Made by a program: the position numbers and the translations under genes. The notes beneath the pieces were generated by a model that saw only the letters and a program-made list of their open reading frames with translations, did not search any database and was not told where the DNA came from. A stretch of 64,000 bases of DNA from Sphingobacterium hungaricum (GTDB taxonomy: Bacteria; Bacteroidota; Bacteroidia; Sphingobacteriales; Sphingobacteriaceae): contig NZ_MU158697.1 of the NCBI RefSeq assembly GCF_015210005.1, forward strand, positions 434,001 through 498,000, read 5' to 3'. Shown one piece after another: positions 53,850-62,429 of this stretch; position 1 is the first letter of the stretch; every line of letters begins with the position of its first letter.

Positions 53850-54323
53850 TTATCGTAAACGTTCTGCTGATTTAATTAGTTTCTCATCTTTTCGGATTGC
53901 TCCCAGAGCCATCGACAAAAAGATGATAGCAATAGGCAATAGGAAAAAGCCGATTCCGATATTATTTGCACCAAGGTACTGAGAAGTCATTGACAACGTC
54001 TGGCTCGAAGAAACGTATAGCCAAATCGCCATTAAGAAAATCAAAACAATCTCCAGAAAAATCAAACGGATTTGCAGTTTTCTGTCTTTGTATTTAAAGA
54101 TAATAAACAAAGGAAATGCAGCTAACAAAACGGTAGCAATGGTTTGTAAAAGAAAAGATTCTTGTTTTACAGGCACTCCATTTACCGCGGTATATGCACC
54201 CGTCACATATAATTTTTTACCTAATCCAACTAAATCAATGTAGTTGACATAAGGAAAAATGAAAAGTCCAAAAAGCATTACACTAGCTAATAAAAGCCAT
54301 ATCGTTTGCACACGTTGTATCAT
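53850..54323 (-). CDS. DUF4293-family membrane protein
   Basis: A 157-residue protein with four membrane helices, beginning 'MIQRVQTIWLLLASVMLFGLF', the DUF4293 N-terminus found in many Bacteroidota. Function unknown. It has the best-supported promoter of this region: TTG-N19-TATATTTG, 20 nt before the ATG. It heads the three-gene minus-strand unit and is divergent from truA. Confidence 0.9.
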   Translation of the reverse strand: MIQRVQTIWLLLASVMLFGLFIFPYVNYIDLVGLGKKLYVTGAYTAVNGVPVKQESFLLQTIATVLLAAFPLFIIFKYKDRKLQIRLIFLEIVLIFLMAIWLYVSSSQTLSMTSQYLGANNIGIGFFLLPIAIIFLSMALGAIRKDEKLIKSAERLR

Positions 54324-54343
54324 AAAACTATAGTTAAGTCTAA

Positions 54344-54373
54344 CAAATATACCATTATGTACTAAAATAGCAA
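54344..54373 (-). promoter_or_regulatory. Promoter of the DUF4293 unit (TTG-N19-TATATTTG)
   Basis: On the minus strand, TTG (complement of 54371-54373) and TATATTTG (complement of 54344-54351) are 19 nt apart, as in the Bacteroidota consensus. Confidence 0.7.
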
Positions 54374-54453
54374 TTTGTCTACCGTTAAAAACAGGTGAAT
54401 ATCAAATTTGTTATCCAACCTATTTTATTTAATATTCAAAGTTTTCAAATCCT

Positions 54454-54461
54454 TACATTTG
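54454..54461 (+). promoter_or_regulatory. Putative -7 box TACATTTG of truA
   Basis: Exact match ending 4 nt before the GTG start at 54466, predicting a leaderless or near-leaderless transcript. Confidence 0.5.
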
Positions 54462-54465
54462 CACT

Positions 54466-55239
54466 GTGGAATCGGTAAAGCAACGCTATTTTTTAGAATT
54501 GGCCTATAATGGAACGAACTATCATGGTTGGCAGGTGCAGCATAATGCCATTTCCGTCCAGGAAAAAATCAACGAAGTTCTACAGACCATTTTAAGGCAG
54601 CCCATCGAAACCATAGGTGCCGGAAGAACTGATACAGGCGTTCATGCGAAGCAGTTGTTTGCTCATTTTGATACGGAGAAATTGGATTTGTCGGTCGATA
54701 AAAAACGCTTTTTGCATTCGATGAATTCCTTGTTGCCGCATGATATTAGCGTGCAAAATATTCTCGCTGTTCAGCTAGATGCGCATGCTCGATTTGATGC
54801 CACATCACGTTCTTACGAATACCATATTCATTTTGACAAAAATCCATTCTTAAACAATCTATCTTGGCTTTTGAGAGATTTTCCAAAAGTTGAGCGAATG
54901 AATGAGGCGGCCGAACATTTATTGGGCACGAAAGATTTTAGCTGTTTTAGCAAATCAAACACGCAAGTTTTTACCAATATTTGTACGATTACCCGAGCAG
55001 AATGGGTTTTGGAAAATAATGGTTTGATTTTTCACGTTACCGCAAATCGCTTTTTAAGAAACATGGTGCGTGCGATTGTTGGAACATTATTGGAAATTGG
55101 GGTTAAAAATAAGCCAATCGAGTATGTGGACGACGTGCTAAAAAGCCAAAACAGGTCGGAAGCAGGTGCTTCAGTACCAGCGCATGGTTTATATTTAACC
55201 AAAATTAAGTATCCTTACATAGAAGAAAACGAAAATTGA
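54466..55239 (+). CDS. truA: tRNA pseudouridine(38-40) synthase
   Basis: Forms pseudouridine in the anticodon stem-loop of tRNA. The 257-residue protein carries the catalytic Asp in 'GAGRTDTGVHAKQ', plus 'LAYNGTNYHGWQ' at the start and 'LRNMVRAIVGTLLEIG' near the end. The start is GTG at 54466. Its stop overlaps the next gene by 4 bases. Confidence 0.97.
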   Translation: MESVKQRYFLELAYNGTNYHGWQVQHNAISVQEKINEVLQTILRQPIETIGAGRTDTGVHAKQLFAHFDTEKLDLSVDKKRFLHSMNSLLPHDISVQNILAVQLDAHARFDATSRSYEYHIHFDKNPFLNNLSWLLRDFPKVERMNEAAEHLLGTKDFSCFSKSNTQVFTNICTITRAEWVLENNGLIFHVTANRFLRNMVRAIVGTLLEIGVKNKPIEYVDDVLKSQNRSEAGASVPAHGLYLTKIKYPYIEENEN

Positions 55240-56999
55240 AACAAGAAAATATAGCAGGAAAAGCTTACGATAGCAAATTATTAAGTCGCTTAGCCAAATA
55301 CATCAGTCCTTACAAAGGAATTTTTTGGATTTCTGTCGTGTTGACTATTTTGTTAGCAGCGGTTGCTCCTGCCTTGCCTTTGCTTATCGAACATACGCTG
55401 GATAGGTACATTCTTTCCGGAGATTATTCAGGCCTGAATAAAATGCTGATTGCGATGATGGCTTTGTTAATTGGACAGACGGTTATCCGCTATTACCATA
55501 CGCTTACGACAAATACACTTGGGCAATCCGTTATTCGCGATATACGTATCCAGATTTTCAATCACATTACGAATTTAAGGCTAAAATATTTTGACAATAC
55601 CCCTATCGGCCGTTTAATCACAAGAACGATTTCGGACTTAGAAACCATTGCCAATATTTTTTCTGAAGGACTGATTCAGATTATCGGAGATTTACTTCAA
55701 TTGGTCGTGATTTTAGGCGTCATGCTGTATACGGATTGGCAATTGACTTTGATTGTCTTGATTCCGATGCCTCTGATGATTGTCGCTACCTACATCTTCA
55801 AGGAAGCAATGAAATCGGCTTTTCAATCTGTCCGTTTGTGGGTTTCCAATTTAAATACCTTTCTTCAGGAGCATATTTCCGGAATGGGAATTATCCAATA
55901 TTTTGCTCGCGAAGACCAAGAATTGCGAAAATTCAAAGCCATTAACAAAGAACACCGCGATGCGAATATCCGCGCCAACTGGTATTTCTCGATATTTTTC
56001 CCTGTCTTGGAAATCATTATGGCCATTTCTTTAGGTTTATTGGTTTGGTATGGATCGAAACAGATCTTGGGCGATAAGATTTCTCCAGGAGTTGTTGTTG
56101 CCTTTATTATGTATATCAACATGATATTTAGGCCTATCCGAGAATTGATCGATAAATTCAACACACTGCAGATGGGAATGGTTTCGGCCGAACGCATTTT
56201 TGATGTGTTGGATACCAATGAATTTACTCCAAATAATGGAACTTACAAACCTGAAACCGTCCGTGGCGAAATCGAATTTCAGCATGTTTGGTTTGCTTAT
56301 AATGATGAAAATTGGGTATTGAAAGATGTTAGTTTTAAAGCTGAGGCTGGAGAAACATTGGCTTTGGTCGGTGCGACTGGCGCTGGAAAATCATCGATTA
56401 TCAATATCCTAAGCCGGTTTTATGAGATTCAAAAGGGGACTATTCTATTGGACGGTGTCGATATCCGCGAATATGATCTGAATTTTTTAAGACAGACGAT
56501 TTCAACTGTATTGCAAGACGTATTTCTGTTTTCAGACAGCGTCATCAATAACATCAACTTGAACAATCAAGAAATTTCTAAAGAATCGATTATTGATGCA
56601 GCGAAGCAAGTTGGCGCTTATGATTTTATTATGCGCCTTCCTGGAGGTTTTGATTACGAAGTTCAGGAACGTGGAGCAACATTGTCTTCTGGACAAGCTC
56701 AATTGATTTCGTTCATCCGCGCCCTTGTGCACGACCCTAAGATTTTGATTCTGGATGAAGCCACTTCATCCATTGATACAGAAACGGAAGTATTGATTCA
56801 ATCTGCAATAGAAAATCTAATGGAAGGCAGAACGGCGATTGTCATTGCTCACCGGCTGTCGACAATTCAGAAAGCCGATAAGATTATTGTCTTAGACAAA
56901 GGCGAAATCAAAGAAATGGGTTCGCATCAGCAGCTCCTAGCCATCGAAGGCTATTATAAGAAGCTGTATGATCTTCAATTTAATTCTGCAGGAATCTAA
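55236..56999 (+). CDS. ABC transporter with fused membrane and ATPase domains (MsbA/MdlB-like)
   Basis: A 587-residue half-transporter. Six membrane helices span about residues 25-310, and the nucleotide-binding domain runs from about 345. It has Walker A 'GATGAGKSS', Q-loop 'STVLQDVFLF', signature 'LSSGQAQL', Walker B 'ILILDEATSSID' and the switch His in 'IVIAHRLSTIQ'. Exporters of this class move lipids, peptides or drugs as dimers; the substrate is unknown. The signature has Gln-Ala in place of Gln-Arg/Lys. Translation is coupled to truA by a 4-base overlap. Confidence 0.95.
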   Translation: MKQENIAGKAYDSKLLSRLAKYISPYKGIFWISVVLTILLAAVAPALPLLIEHTLDRYILSGDYSGLNKMLIAMMALLIGQTVIRYYHTLTTNTLGQSVIRDIRIQIFNHITNLRLKYFDNTPIGRLITRTISDLETIANIFSEGLIQIIGDLLQLVVILGVMLYTDWQLTLIVLIPMPLMIVATYIFKEAMKSAFQSVRLWVSNLNTFLQEHISGMGIIQYFAREDQELRKFKAINKEHRDANIRANWYFSIFFPVLEIIMAISLGLLVWYGSKQILGDKISPGVVVAFIMYINMIFRPIRELIDKFNTLQMGMVSAERIFDVLDTNEFTPNNGTYKPETVRGEIEFQHVWFAYNDENWVLKDVSFKAEAGETLALVGATGAGKSSIINILSRFYEIQKGTILLDGVDIREYDLNFLRQTISTVLQDVFLFSDSVINNINLNNQEISKESIIDAAKQVGAYDFIMRLPGGFDYEVQERGATLSSGQAQLISFIRALVHDPKILILDEATSSIDTETEVLIQSAIENLMEGRTAIVIAHRLSTIQKADKIIVLDKGEIKEMGSHQQLLAIEGYYKKLYDLQFNSAGI

Positions 57000-57317
57000 C
57001 TAATGAATGAGTTCATGCACTTCACGCATGTATCTCGCTTCTTCAAGGGTATTCGTGAAATCGCGCCACTCATCAAAAGAAAAGGTAAATGTGATTTCAA
57101 AAACAGGTGTGTTCAACAATACTCTTGATTCTCCATCAGGAAATAAAAAATATTCTTCCTTTCCGATTTTAGCACGGATTCCATCAACAAACTCTTGAAA
57201 TTGGGGAGTGTTGAAGGATAATAAAAATGAATTTTGCCAAATGTAATGATTGCGGCATTTCTTACAGTACGTGATAACTGTATTCCCGTTGGAGCTAAGA
57301 ATAATGGATTGACACAT
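57000..57317 (-). CDS. Small Cys-containing protein of Bacteroidota (DUF6686-like, tentative)
   Basis: A 105-residue protein with an N-terminal 'CQSI...TYCKKCRNHYIW' (a CxxC preceded by further Cys), a middle with 'EFVDGIRAKIG' and a C-terminal 'LLNTPVFEITFTFSFDEWRDF'. This resembles the DUF6686 family as I recall it. Possibly a small zinc-binding protein. No function known. It is convergent with the ABC transporter gene with no spacer at all. Confidence 0.7.
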   Translation of the reverse strand: MCQSIILSSNGNTVITYCKKCRNHYIWQNSFLLSFNTPQFQEFVDGIRAKIGKEEYFLFPDGESRVLLNTPVFEITFTFSFDEWRDFTNTLEEARYMREVHELIH

Positions 57318-57422
57318 AGAATATAATTTTTATTTAGACCAAATATAAATAATATGTTTCAAATGATGAATAGCTCAAAGCAATTTATTTTTAAAAATTT
57401 CTTACGCCAAACTAATAAGCAC

Positions 57423-57456
57423 AAAAAAAGCGAGGTGAAATAATCGCCTCGCTTTT
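57423..57456 (-). terminator. Rho-independent terminator of the M3 peptidase gene
   Basis: Stem AAAAGCGAGG / CCTCGCTTTT with an 11-nt loop, then seven T on the minus strand. Confidence 0.88.
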
Positions 57457-57476
57457 GCATTTATATTGGAGAGAAC

Positions 57477-59594
57477 TTAGTTCAACCCTCTTTTTTTCAT
57501 TAAATGGATTGGATCTGGATCTGCACCTCTAAATTGACGGTACATTTCAGCTGGATTCCCTGTTCCGCCTTTTTCCAAAATATTCTTTCTGAAAGCAGCG
57601 GCTGTTCCTTGGTCATACAAGCCTTTTTCTTTGAAAGCAGCAAATGCATCCGCATCCAATACTTCTGCCCAAATATAAGCGTAATAACCAGCAGAGTAAC
57701 CACCAGCGAAAATGTGTTGGAAATAACTGCTTCTGTATCTCGGAATAATTGCATCAATTAATCCAATTCTCTTCATTGCATTTTGTTCGAAAGCATTCAC
57801 ATCACCTGTAATCGGTTTCGTCGCCGTGTGGTAATTCATATCCAACAACGAGGCCGCTAAATATTCTGTTGTCGCAAAACCTTGATCAAACGTACCCGCA
57901 TTTTGCATTTTTGTAATCAACGAATCAGGAATAGCTTCTTTCGTTTGGTAGTGCTTAGCATATGTTTTCAAAACTTCTGGATCTTCAGCCCAATTCTCCA
58001 TTACTTGTGAAGGCAATTCAACGAAATCCCTGGAAACCGAAGTTCCAGACAAACTTCTGTATTTTACATTCGACAATAAACCGTGTAAAGCATGTCCGAA
58101 TTCGTGGAACAATGTGCTTGACTCGTCAAAGGTCAAAAGTGCTGGTTGGTCGCCAACCGGTTTAGTGAAATTACAAACGATTGAGATTACTGGAGCAACA
58201 CGTTGTCCCTCATGCATACCTTGTTTGCGATAAGAAGTCATCCACGCACCAGAACGTTTTGAATCACGCGGAAAAAAGTCTGCGTATAAAATACCTAAAT
58301 GCGAACCATCTTTATCTTTTACCTCATACACTTCCACTTCAGGGTGATACACAGGAACATTGTTTAAGGCAACGAATGTTAATCCCCAAAGCTTATTCGC
58401 TGTCTGAAATGCACCTTCGCGAACGTCTGTCAAACTGAAATAAGGTTTGATTTCTTCCTCATTCAATGCAAAACGTTTCACACGGATTTTTTCTGAATAG
58501 TATCTCCAATCGTATGGCGCCACGTCAAAGTCTTTTCCTTCAGCTACGATTTCTTTTTTGATGTCTGCTTCTTCAGCTTTTGCTTTCGCAATGGCTGGCG
58601 CCCATAATTTATTTAACAAAGCATATACGTTTGCCGGATTTTCGGCCATCGATTCTTCCAAAACATAAGCCGCATGTGACGAGTAGCCTAATAATTTCGC
58701 TTTTTCTAAACGCAAATTTGAAATTTTCAGAACGGATTCTTTATTGTCTAAATCATTATCATGGTTACCTTTCAATTGGTAAGCTTCCCAGATTTGCTTG
58801 CGCAATTCGCGATTTTCAGCATATTGCAAGAAAGGCATTACCGAAGGATTTTGCAAGGTAAAAACCCATTTTCCTTCTTTACCTTTAGCTTTCGCGGTTT
58901 CTGCAGCGGCTGCTTTTAGGCCGCTAGGCAATCCTGCTAAATCTTCTTCTTTCTCAACAACCAATTCAAAAGCATTATTTTCAGCCAATAAATTCTGTCC
59001 GAAAGCTGTAGTCAAAACAGAAAGTTCAGAATTGATTTTCTTTAACTTTTCTTTGTCTGCATCAGACAAATTTGCTCCTGAGCGAACGAAGCTTTTATAA
59101 GTTTCATCCAACAATTTAATATCTTCTGCATCTAAGCCTAAGCTTCCTTTCTTATCATAAACACTTTTCACGCGAGCAAATAACTTTGCATTCAAAGAAA
59201 TCTCATCGCTATGCGCAGATAACACGGGTGCTAAATCTTTTGCAATCGCTTGAATCGTATCATTTGTATTCGCTGAATTCAAATTAAAAAATACGGTAGA
59301 AACGTTGGTCAACAACGAACCTGCATTTTCCAAAGCGACGATTGTATTTTCAAAAGTAGGTTCATCTTCGTTGTTCACAATGGAATCAACTTCTAAAGAA
59401 TGTTTTTCCAAGGCTTTTTCAAAAGCCGGTCTAAAATGTTCGTCTTTTATTTTATCAAATGGGGGAACATTGAATGGCGTTTCATACGCTAATAAAAGAG
59501 GATTGTCTGTTTCAGTATCTTTTTGTTTGTTATCACAGCCAACGATTGTAGAAGCGATGATAATGCAAAAAGGTAAGAAATTTTTTTTATTCAT
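57477..59594 (-). CDS. M3-family metallopeptidase (peptidyl-dipeptidase Dcp/oligopeptidase-like lipoprotein)
   Basis: A 705-residue zinc peptidase: lipoprotein signal ending 'ASTIVGC', a long helical N-terminal region, and the HEFGH zinc motif in 'STLFHEFGHALHGLLS' with the third ligand Glu downstream ('FVELPSQVMENW'). C-terminal 'AGGYSAGYYAYIWAEVLDADAFAAF' is typical of the family. It cleaves short peptides, probably in the periplasm given the lipobox. ATG 59594 is preferred over 59618. A TAACTTTG box lies 38 nt upstream. Confidence 0.95.
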   Translation of the reverse strand: MNKKNFLPFCIIIASTIVGCDNKQKDTETDNPLLLAYETPFNVPPFDKIKDEHFRPAFEKALEKHSLEVDSIVNNEDEPTFENTIVALENAGSLLTNVSTVFFNLNSANTNDTIQAIAKDLAPVLSAHSDEISLNAKLFARVKSVYDKKGSLGLDAEDIKLLDETYKSFVRSGANLSDADKEKLKKINSELSVLTTAFGQNLLAENNAFELVVEKEEDLAGLPSGLKAAAAETAKAKGKEGKWVFTLQNPSVMPFLQYAENRELRKQIWEAYQLKGNHDNDLDNKESVLKISNLRLEKAKLLGYSSHAAYVLEESMAENPANVYALLNKLWAPAIAKAKAEEADIKKEIVAEGKDFDVAPYDWRYYSEKIRVKRFALNEEEIKPYFSLTDVREGAFQTANKLWGLTFVALNNVPVYHPEVEVYEVKDKDGSHLGILYADFFPRDSKRSGAWMTSYRKQGMHEGQRVAPVISIVCNFTKPVGDQPALLTFDESSTLFHEFGHALHGLLSNVKYRSLSGTSVSRDFVELPSQVMENWAEDPEVLKTYAKHYQTKEAIPDSLITKMQNAGTFDQGFATTEYLAASLLDMNYHTATKPITGDVNAFEQNAMKRIGLIDAIIPRYRSSYFQHIFAGGYSAGYYAYIWAEVLDADAFAAFKEKGLYDQGTAAAFRKNILEKGGTGNPAEMYRQFRGADPDPIHLMKKRGLN

Positions 59595-59632
59595 TTCTGC
59601 CGTTTTAGAGATTTGCAATTTTATTTTTTTTG

Positions 59633-59640
59633 CAAAGTTA
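59633..59640 (-). promoter_or_regulatory. Putative -7 box TAACTTTG of the M3 peptidase gene
   Basis: Exact TAnnTTTG match on the minus strand, 38 nt before the start. Confidence 0.5.
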
Positions 59641-59742
59641 GTGATTATTTACTCAATAGTTGAGAATGGGCTTGTCACAATAAGATTGTAAAAAATAGTG
59701 CTGAAATTTTGTAACATATATTAAAATGCATCGACTAATCTG

Positions 59743-59750
59743 TAAATTTG
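59743..59750 (+). promoter_or_regulatory. Putative -7 box TAAATTTG of the DUF4407 gene
   Basis: Exact match ending 3 nt before the ATG at 59754. The in-frame TTG at 59748 lies inside the box and is thus unlikely as a start. Confidence 0.45.
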
Positions 59751-59753
59751 ATA

Positions 59754-60860
59754 ATGAACGAGTTGAAAAAATTTTTCTGGTGGTGTACTGGTGTTCACCA
59801 AGAAACTTTAAATCGTTATCCAGAAGAACATAGCAAATATGTGAGCATAGGCGCTACTATTTTTTTCACTGGGCTGTTTGCTACGTTAGCCGGCGGATAT
59901 GCGATGTATTTTGTGTTTAGTGGCGGTGAATATGCGGTCTTCTACTCCATGCTGTTTGGCATAATCTGGGGATTGGCAATTTTCAATTTGGACCGCTATA
60001 TTGTGTTAAGCATTAACAAATCCAACAGTGGCGGTAAACAGTTTTTCCAGGCTCTTCCTCGTATCATTTTAGCCATTATTATCGGTATTGTTATTTCGAG
60101 GCCGTTGGAATTGAAGATTTTTGACAAAGAAATCAGAGAATACTTACGCACAGAATATCTACAGCAACAGCGCGCAAAAATCGACACACTGAATCGGACT
60201 TTTGAAAATAAATATGTCGTCGAATACGGTCAGTTGAATGCTTTGAAAACGCAAGCTGATTCATTAGAAACTAGCATTAAGACTGAACGGGTGCAATTAA
60301 ATCACGAGATATTTGGCACCAAAACAGACCAAACTTCCGGCGTGATGGGATACGGCCCCTATGCGAAAATGAAGGAAGAAGCGTTGAATAAACAATCCGT
60401 TTATTTAGACACATTGCGAAGCAGAATTCAACTCAAAGAATCTCAACTCTTGACTCGGAAAGCAAATGAAGGATTGCTCGACCAAAAAATACTCTCGGAT
60501 AAATCGCTTGATAGCGCAGTAAATGTAGCAGGTTTTGCCGACCGAAATTCGGCGTTAGGAAATTTACAAAACAGGCCCGATGGCACGATTAACAAATCCG
60601 TTGAATATGCCGTAAATTTTATCGCTTTGCTATTTATCTTTTTTGAATGCTTGCCAGTTTTTGTGAAGCTGATGAGCGGACGAGATTCCTACGATAAAGC
60701 GATTGAAAATCAGCGAACGGTGCATGACTATGAATCTGACACGCATGTGGATATTGAAAAGAAAGCGATAGACCGCATTGCTGATTATCGAACGGATGTA
60801 TCCATTAAGAAACGAATGGACCGCTTGGCAGAAGATTACAACGCAAGTGTAAAATCCTAA
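59754..60860 (+). CDS. DUF4407-family membrane protein
   Basis: A 368-residue protein: 'FFWWCTGVHQETLNRYP' start, two membrane helices at about 32-56 and 60-80, a third at about 97-117, a long coiled-coil region (about 130-265) and a fourth helix at about 285-305. The C-terminal tail is charged. This is the DUF4407 layout; the family is often found in genomic islands but its role is unknown. Monocistronic here. Confidence 0.88.
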   Translation: MNELKKFFWWCTGVHQETLNRYPEEHSKYVSIGATIFFTGLFATLAGGYAMYFVFSGGEYAVFYSMLFGIIWGLAIFNLDRYIVLSINKSNSGGKQFFQALPRIILAIIIGIVISRPLELKIFDKEIREYLRTEYLQQQRAKIDTLNRTFENKYVVEYGQLNALKTQADSLETSIKTERVQLNHEIFGTKTDQTSGVMGYGPYAKMKEEALNKQSVYLDTLRSRIQLKESQLLTRKANEGLLDQKILSDKSLDSAVNVAGFADRNSALGNLQNRPDGTINKSVEYAVNFIALLFIFFECLPVFVKLMSGRDSYDKAIENQRTVHDYESDTHVDIEKKAIDRIADYRTDVSIKKRMDRLAEDYNASVKS

Positions 60861-60903
60861 TTTTTTATCCTCATAAATTAGTTTGGCTATTTTACTGTGG
60901 CTT

Positions 60904-60911
60904 TATTTTTG
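60904..60911 (+). promoter_or_regulatory. Putative -7 box TATTTTTG of the racemase-like gene
   Basis: Exact TAnnTTTG match about 66 nt upstream of the ATG at 60978; AT-rich context makes chance likely. Confidence 0.35.
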
Positions 60912-60977
60912 AATAGCATTATTCAGTTTTTCATCCATCCAAGAAAATGAAAAAAACGAACATTAAAGGATAAAGAA

Positions 60978-61727
60978 ATGATTGGAATAGTTGGAGGCGT
61001 CGGTCCATTAGCTGGATTAGATGTCGTAAAAAAAATAATTGAGGAAACGATAGCGGTTAAGGACCAAGACCACCTGCCTTTAATCCTATCTTCACAGCCG
61101 AACAGAATTGTCGACCGGACAGCGTATTTGGTTGGGCAGGAAGAAATGAATCCTGGATATGCCATTGCGTCAATTATTTTAGAATTGGAAAAATCTGGGG
61201 TAACTGTTGCTGGGATTCCAAACCATACGGCTCATGCGCCACGGATTTTTGATGTCATACAAGAGGAATTATTGGTCAATGGTTCGCAAGTTACTTTACT
61301 GAATCTGATTGAAGAAACTGCCCGATTCATTAAAGAGCATTACGGAGAAATTGCTGTCGGAATTCTGAGTACGACCGGAACACGCAATACGCGCATCTAT
61401 AAATTAATTTTAGAAAGTTTAGGATTAACTGCTGTTGAACCTGATGAAGAATGGCAACAAAAAATCCATGCTGCGATTTATGATGAAACGTACGGACTGA
61501 AAGCGGTAATTTCTGTCACCAATCGTGCACGAGAAGATTTAGTGGCTTCCGTTTCACAATTGAAACATCAAGGTGCACAAGCAATTATTTTGGGTTCATC
61601 AGAACTTCCTTTGGCATTAAAAGAAAAGGAATATGCCGGATTGCCATTGATTGACCCGAATAGGATTTTGGCAAGAGCGTTGATTCAAAAATTAGAGCCA
61701 TCAAAACTTTGCGAATTTAAACCTTAA
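60978..61727 (+). CDS. Aspartate/glutamate racemase-family protein lacking both catalytic cysteines
   Basis: A 249-residue protein with the family fold: 'GIVGGVGPLAGLDVVKKI', 'ELEKSGVTVAGIPNHTAHAP', 'GILSTTGTRNT' and 'AIILGSSELPLAL'. Racemases have Cys in 'IPCNTAH' and 'LGCTEIP'; here these positions read Asn and Ser, and the only cysteine of the protein lies in its last six residues. Classical racemisation is therefore unlikely; it may be a decarboxylase-, isomerase- or binding-type relative. A hairpin terminator follows, then ecotin. Confidence 0.85.
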   Translation: MIGIVGGVGPLAGLDVVKKIIEETIAVKDQDHLPLILSSQPNRIVDRTAYLVGQEEMNPGYAIASIILELEKSGVTVAGIPNHTAHAPRIFDVIQEELLVNGSQVTLLNLIEETARFIKEHYGEIAVGILSTTGTRNTRIYKLILESLGLTAVEPDEEWQQKIHAAIYDETYGLKAVISVTNRAREDLVASVSQLKHQGAQAIILGSSELPLALKEKEYAGLPLIDPNRILARALIQKLEPSKLCEFKP

Positions 61728-61750
61728 TAAGTAATTTCATTCTATAAAGT

Positions 61751-61786
61751 AATACCTTGTCTCCAAACGAGCTGATAAGGTATTAT
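61751..61786 (+). terminator. Terminator after the racemase-like gene
   Basis: Stem AATACCTT / AAGGTATT with an inner CTC/GAG pairing, followed by T-rich sequence. Confidence 0.65.
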
Positions 61787-61815
61787 TTCTTCATCCTTAA
61801 ACTAAATCATACAAC

Positions 61816-62316
61816 ATGAAAAATACCTTTCAAACCATCACATTAACTTTAGTTATTTGTCTCGCAACTCTTCACGGCATGGCACAAACTGTAAATTATA
61901 GACAGGATTTATCCATCTTCCCAAAACCAGAAGTTGGTTACAAACAAATGGTTATTGATGTTCCGCATTCGGAAAAAGACAGCGAGAAGAAAATCGAATT
62001 TACTGTCGGGAAATATTTAGAAGTAGACGTTTGCAACTCGCATGGCTTAGCGGGAGAATTGAAGTCGAAAGAATTGGAAGGCTGGGGATTTAATTACTAC
62101 CAATTTAAAACTAACGGAGCTGTTAGAAGCACTATGATGGCTTGTGCTGACGCAACGAAAGTAACCAAGTTCATTCCTTCCGAATCACAAATCGTGAACT
62201 ATAACGGCCGGTTGCCGATAGTCATTTATGTGCCTGAAGATTGCGACGTGCAATTTAAAATCTATCAATCTGACAATGATACCTACAGCGCAAGCGAGGT
62301 AAAAGTCAAAAAATAA
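61816..62316 (+). CDS. eco: Ecotin (serine protease inhibitor)
   Basis: A 166-residue periplasmic inhibitor of trypsin-like proteases. Signal peptide 1-24, then the ecotin pattern 'LEVDVCNSHGLAGELKSKELEGW' (in part) and the reactive loop STMMAC (105-110), with P1 Met107. The disulfide pair corresponds to E. coli Cys50-Cys87 (here Cys73 and Cys110). The 'YNGRLPIVIYVPEDCDVQFKIY' end (in part) is also typical. It protects against host or predator proteases. Confidence 0.95.
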   Translation: MKNTFQTITLTLVICLATLHGMAQTVNYRQDLSIFPKPEVGYKQMVIDVPHSEKDSEKKIEFTVGKYLEVDVCNSHGLAGELKSKELEGWGFNYYQFKTNGAVRSTMMACADATKVTKFIPSESQIVNYNGRLPIVIYVPEDCDVQFKIYQSDNDTYSASEVKVKK

Positions 62317-62340
62317 AGAATTACAATTTATATGCATAAC

Positions 62341-62378
62341 GAGCTGTCGATAAAACCTATTGGCAGCTTTGTTTTTTA
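62341..62378 (+). terminator. Terminator after ecotin
   Basis: Seven-base stem AGCTGTC / GGCAGCT with one G-T pair, followed by a T-run. Confidence 0.75.
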
Positions 62379-62429
62379 TAAGAATAGTTAAGTAAATTCG
62401 CTTAAGCATGTTTATTTATACCGAGAACC

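Noticed and set aside
57000-57317. Shadow of the adjacent ABC transporter gene
   Set aside because: Rejected as a shadow: it does not overlap the transporter and has a coherent Cys-motif sequence, so it was kept as a gene.
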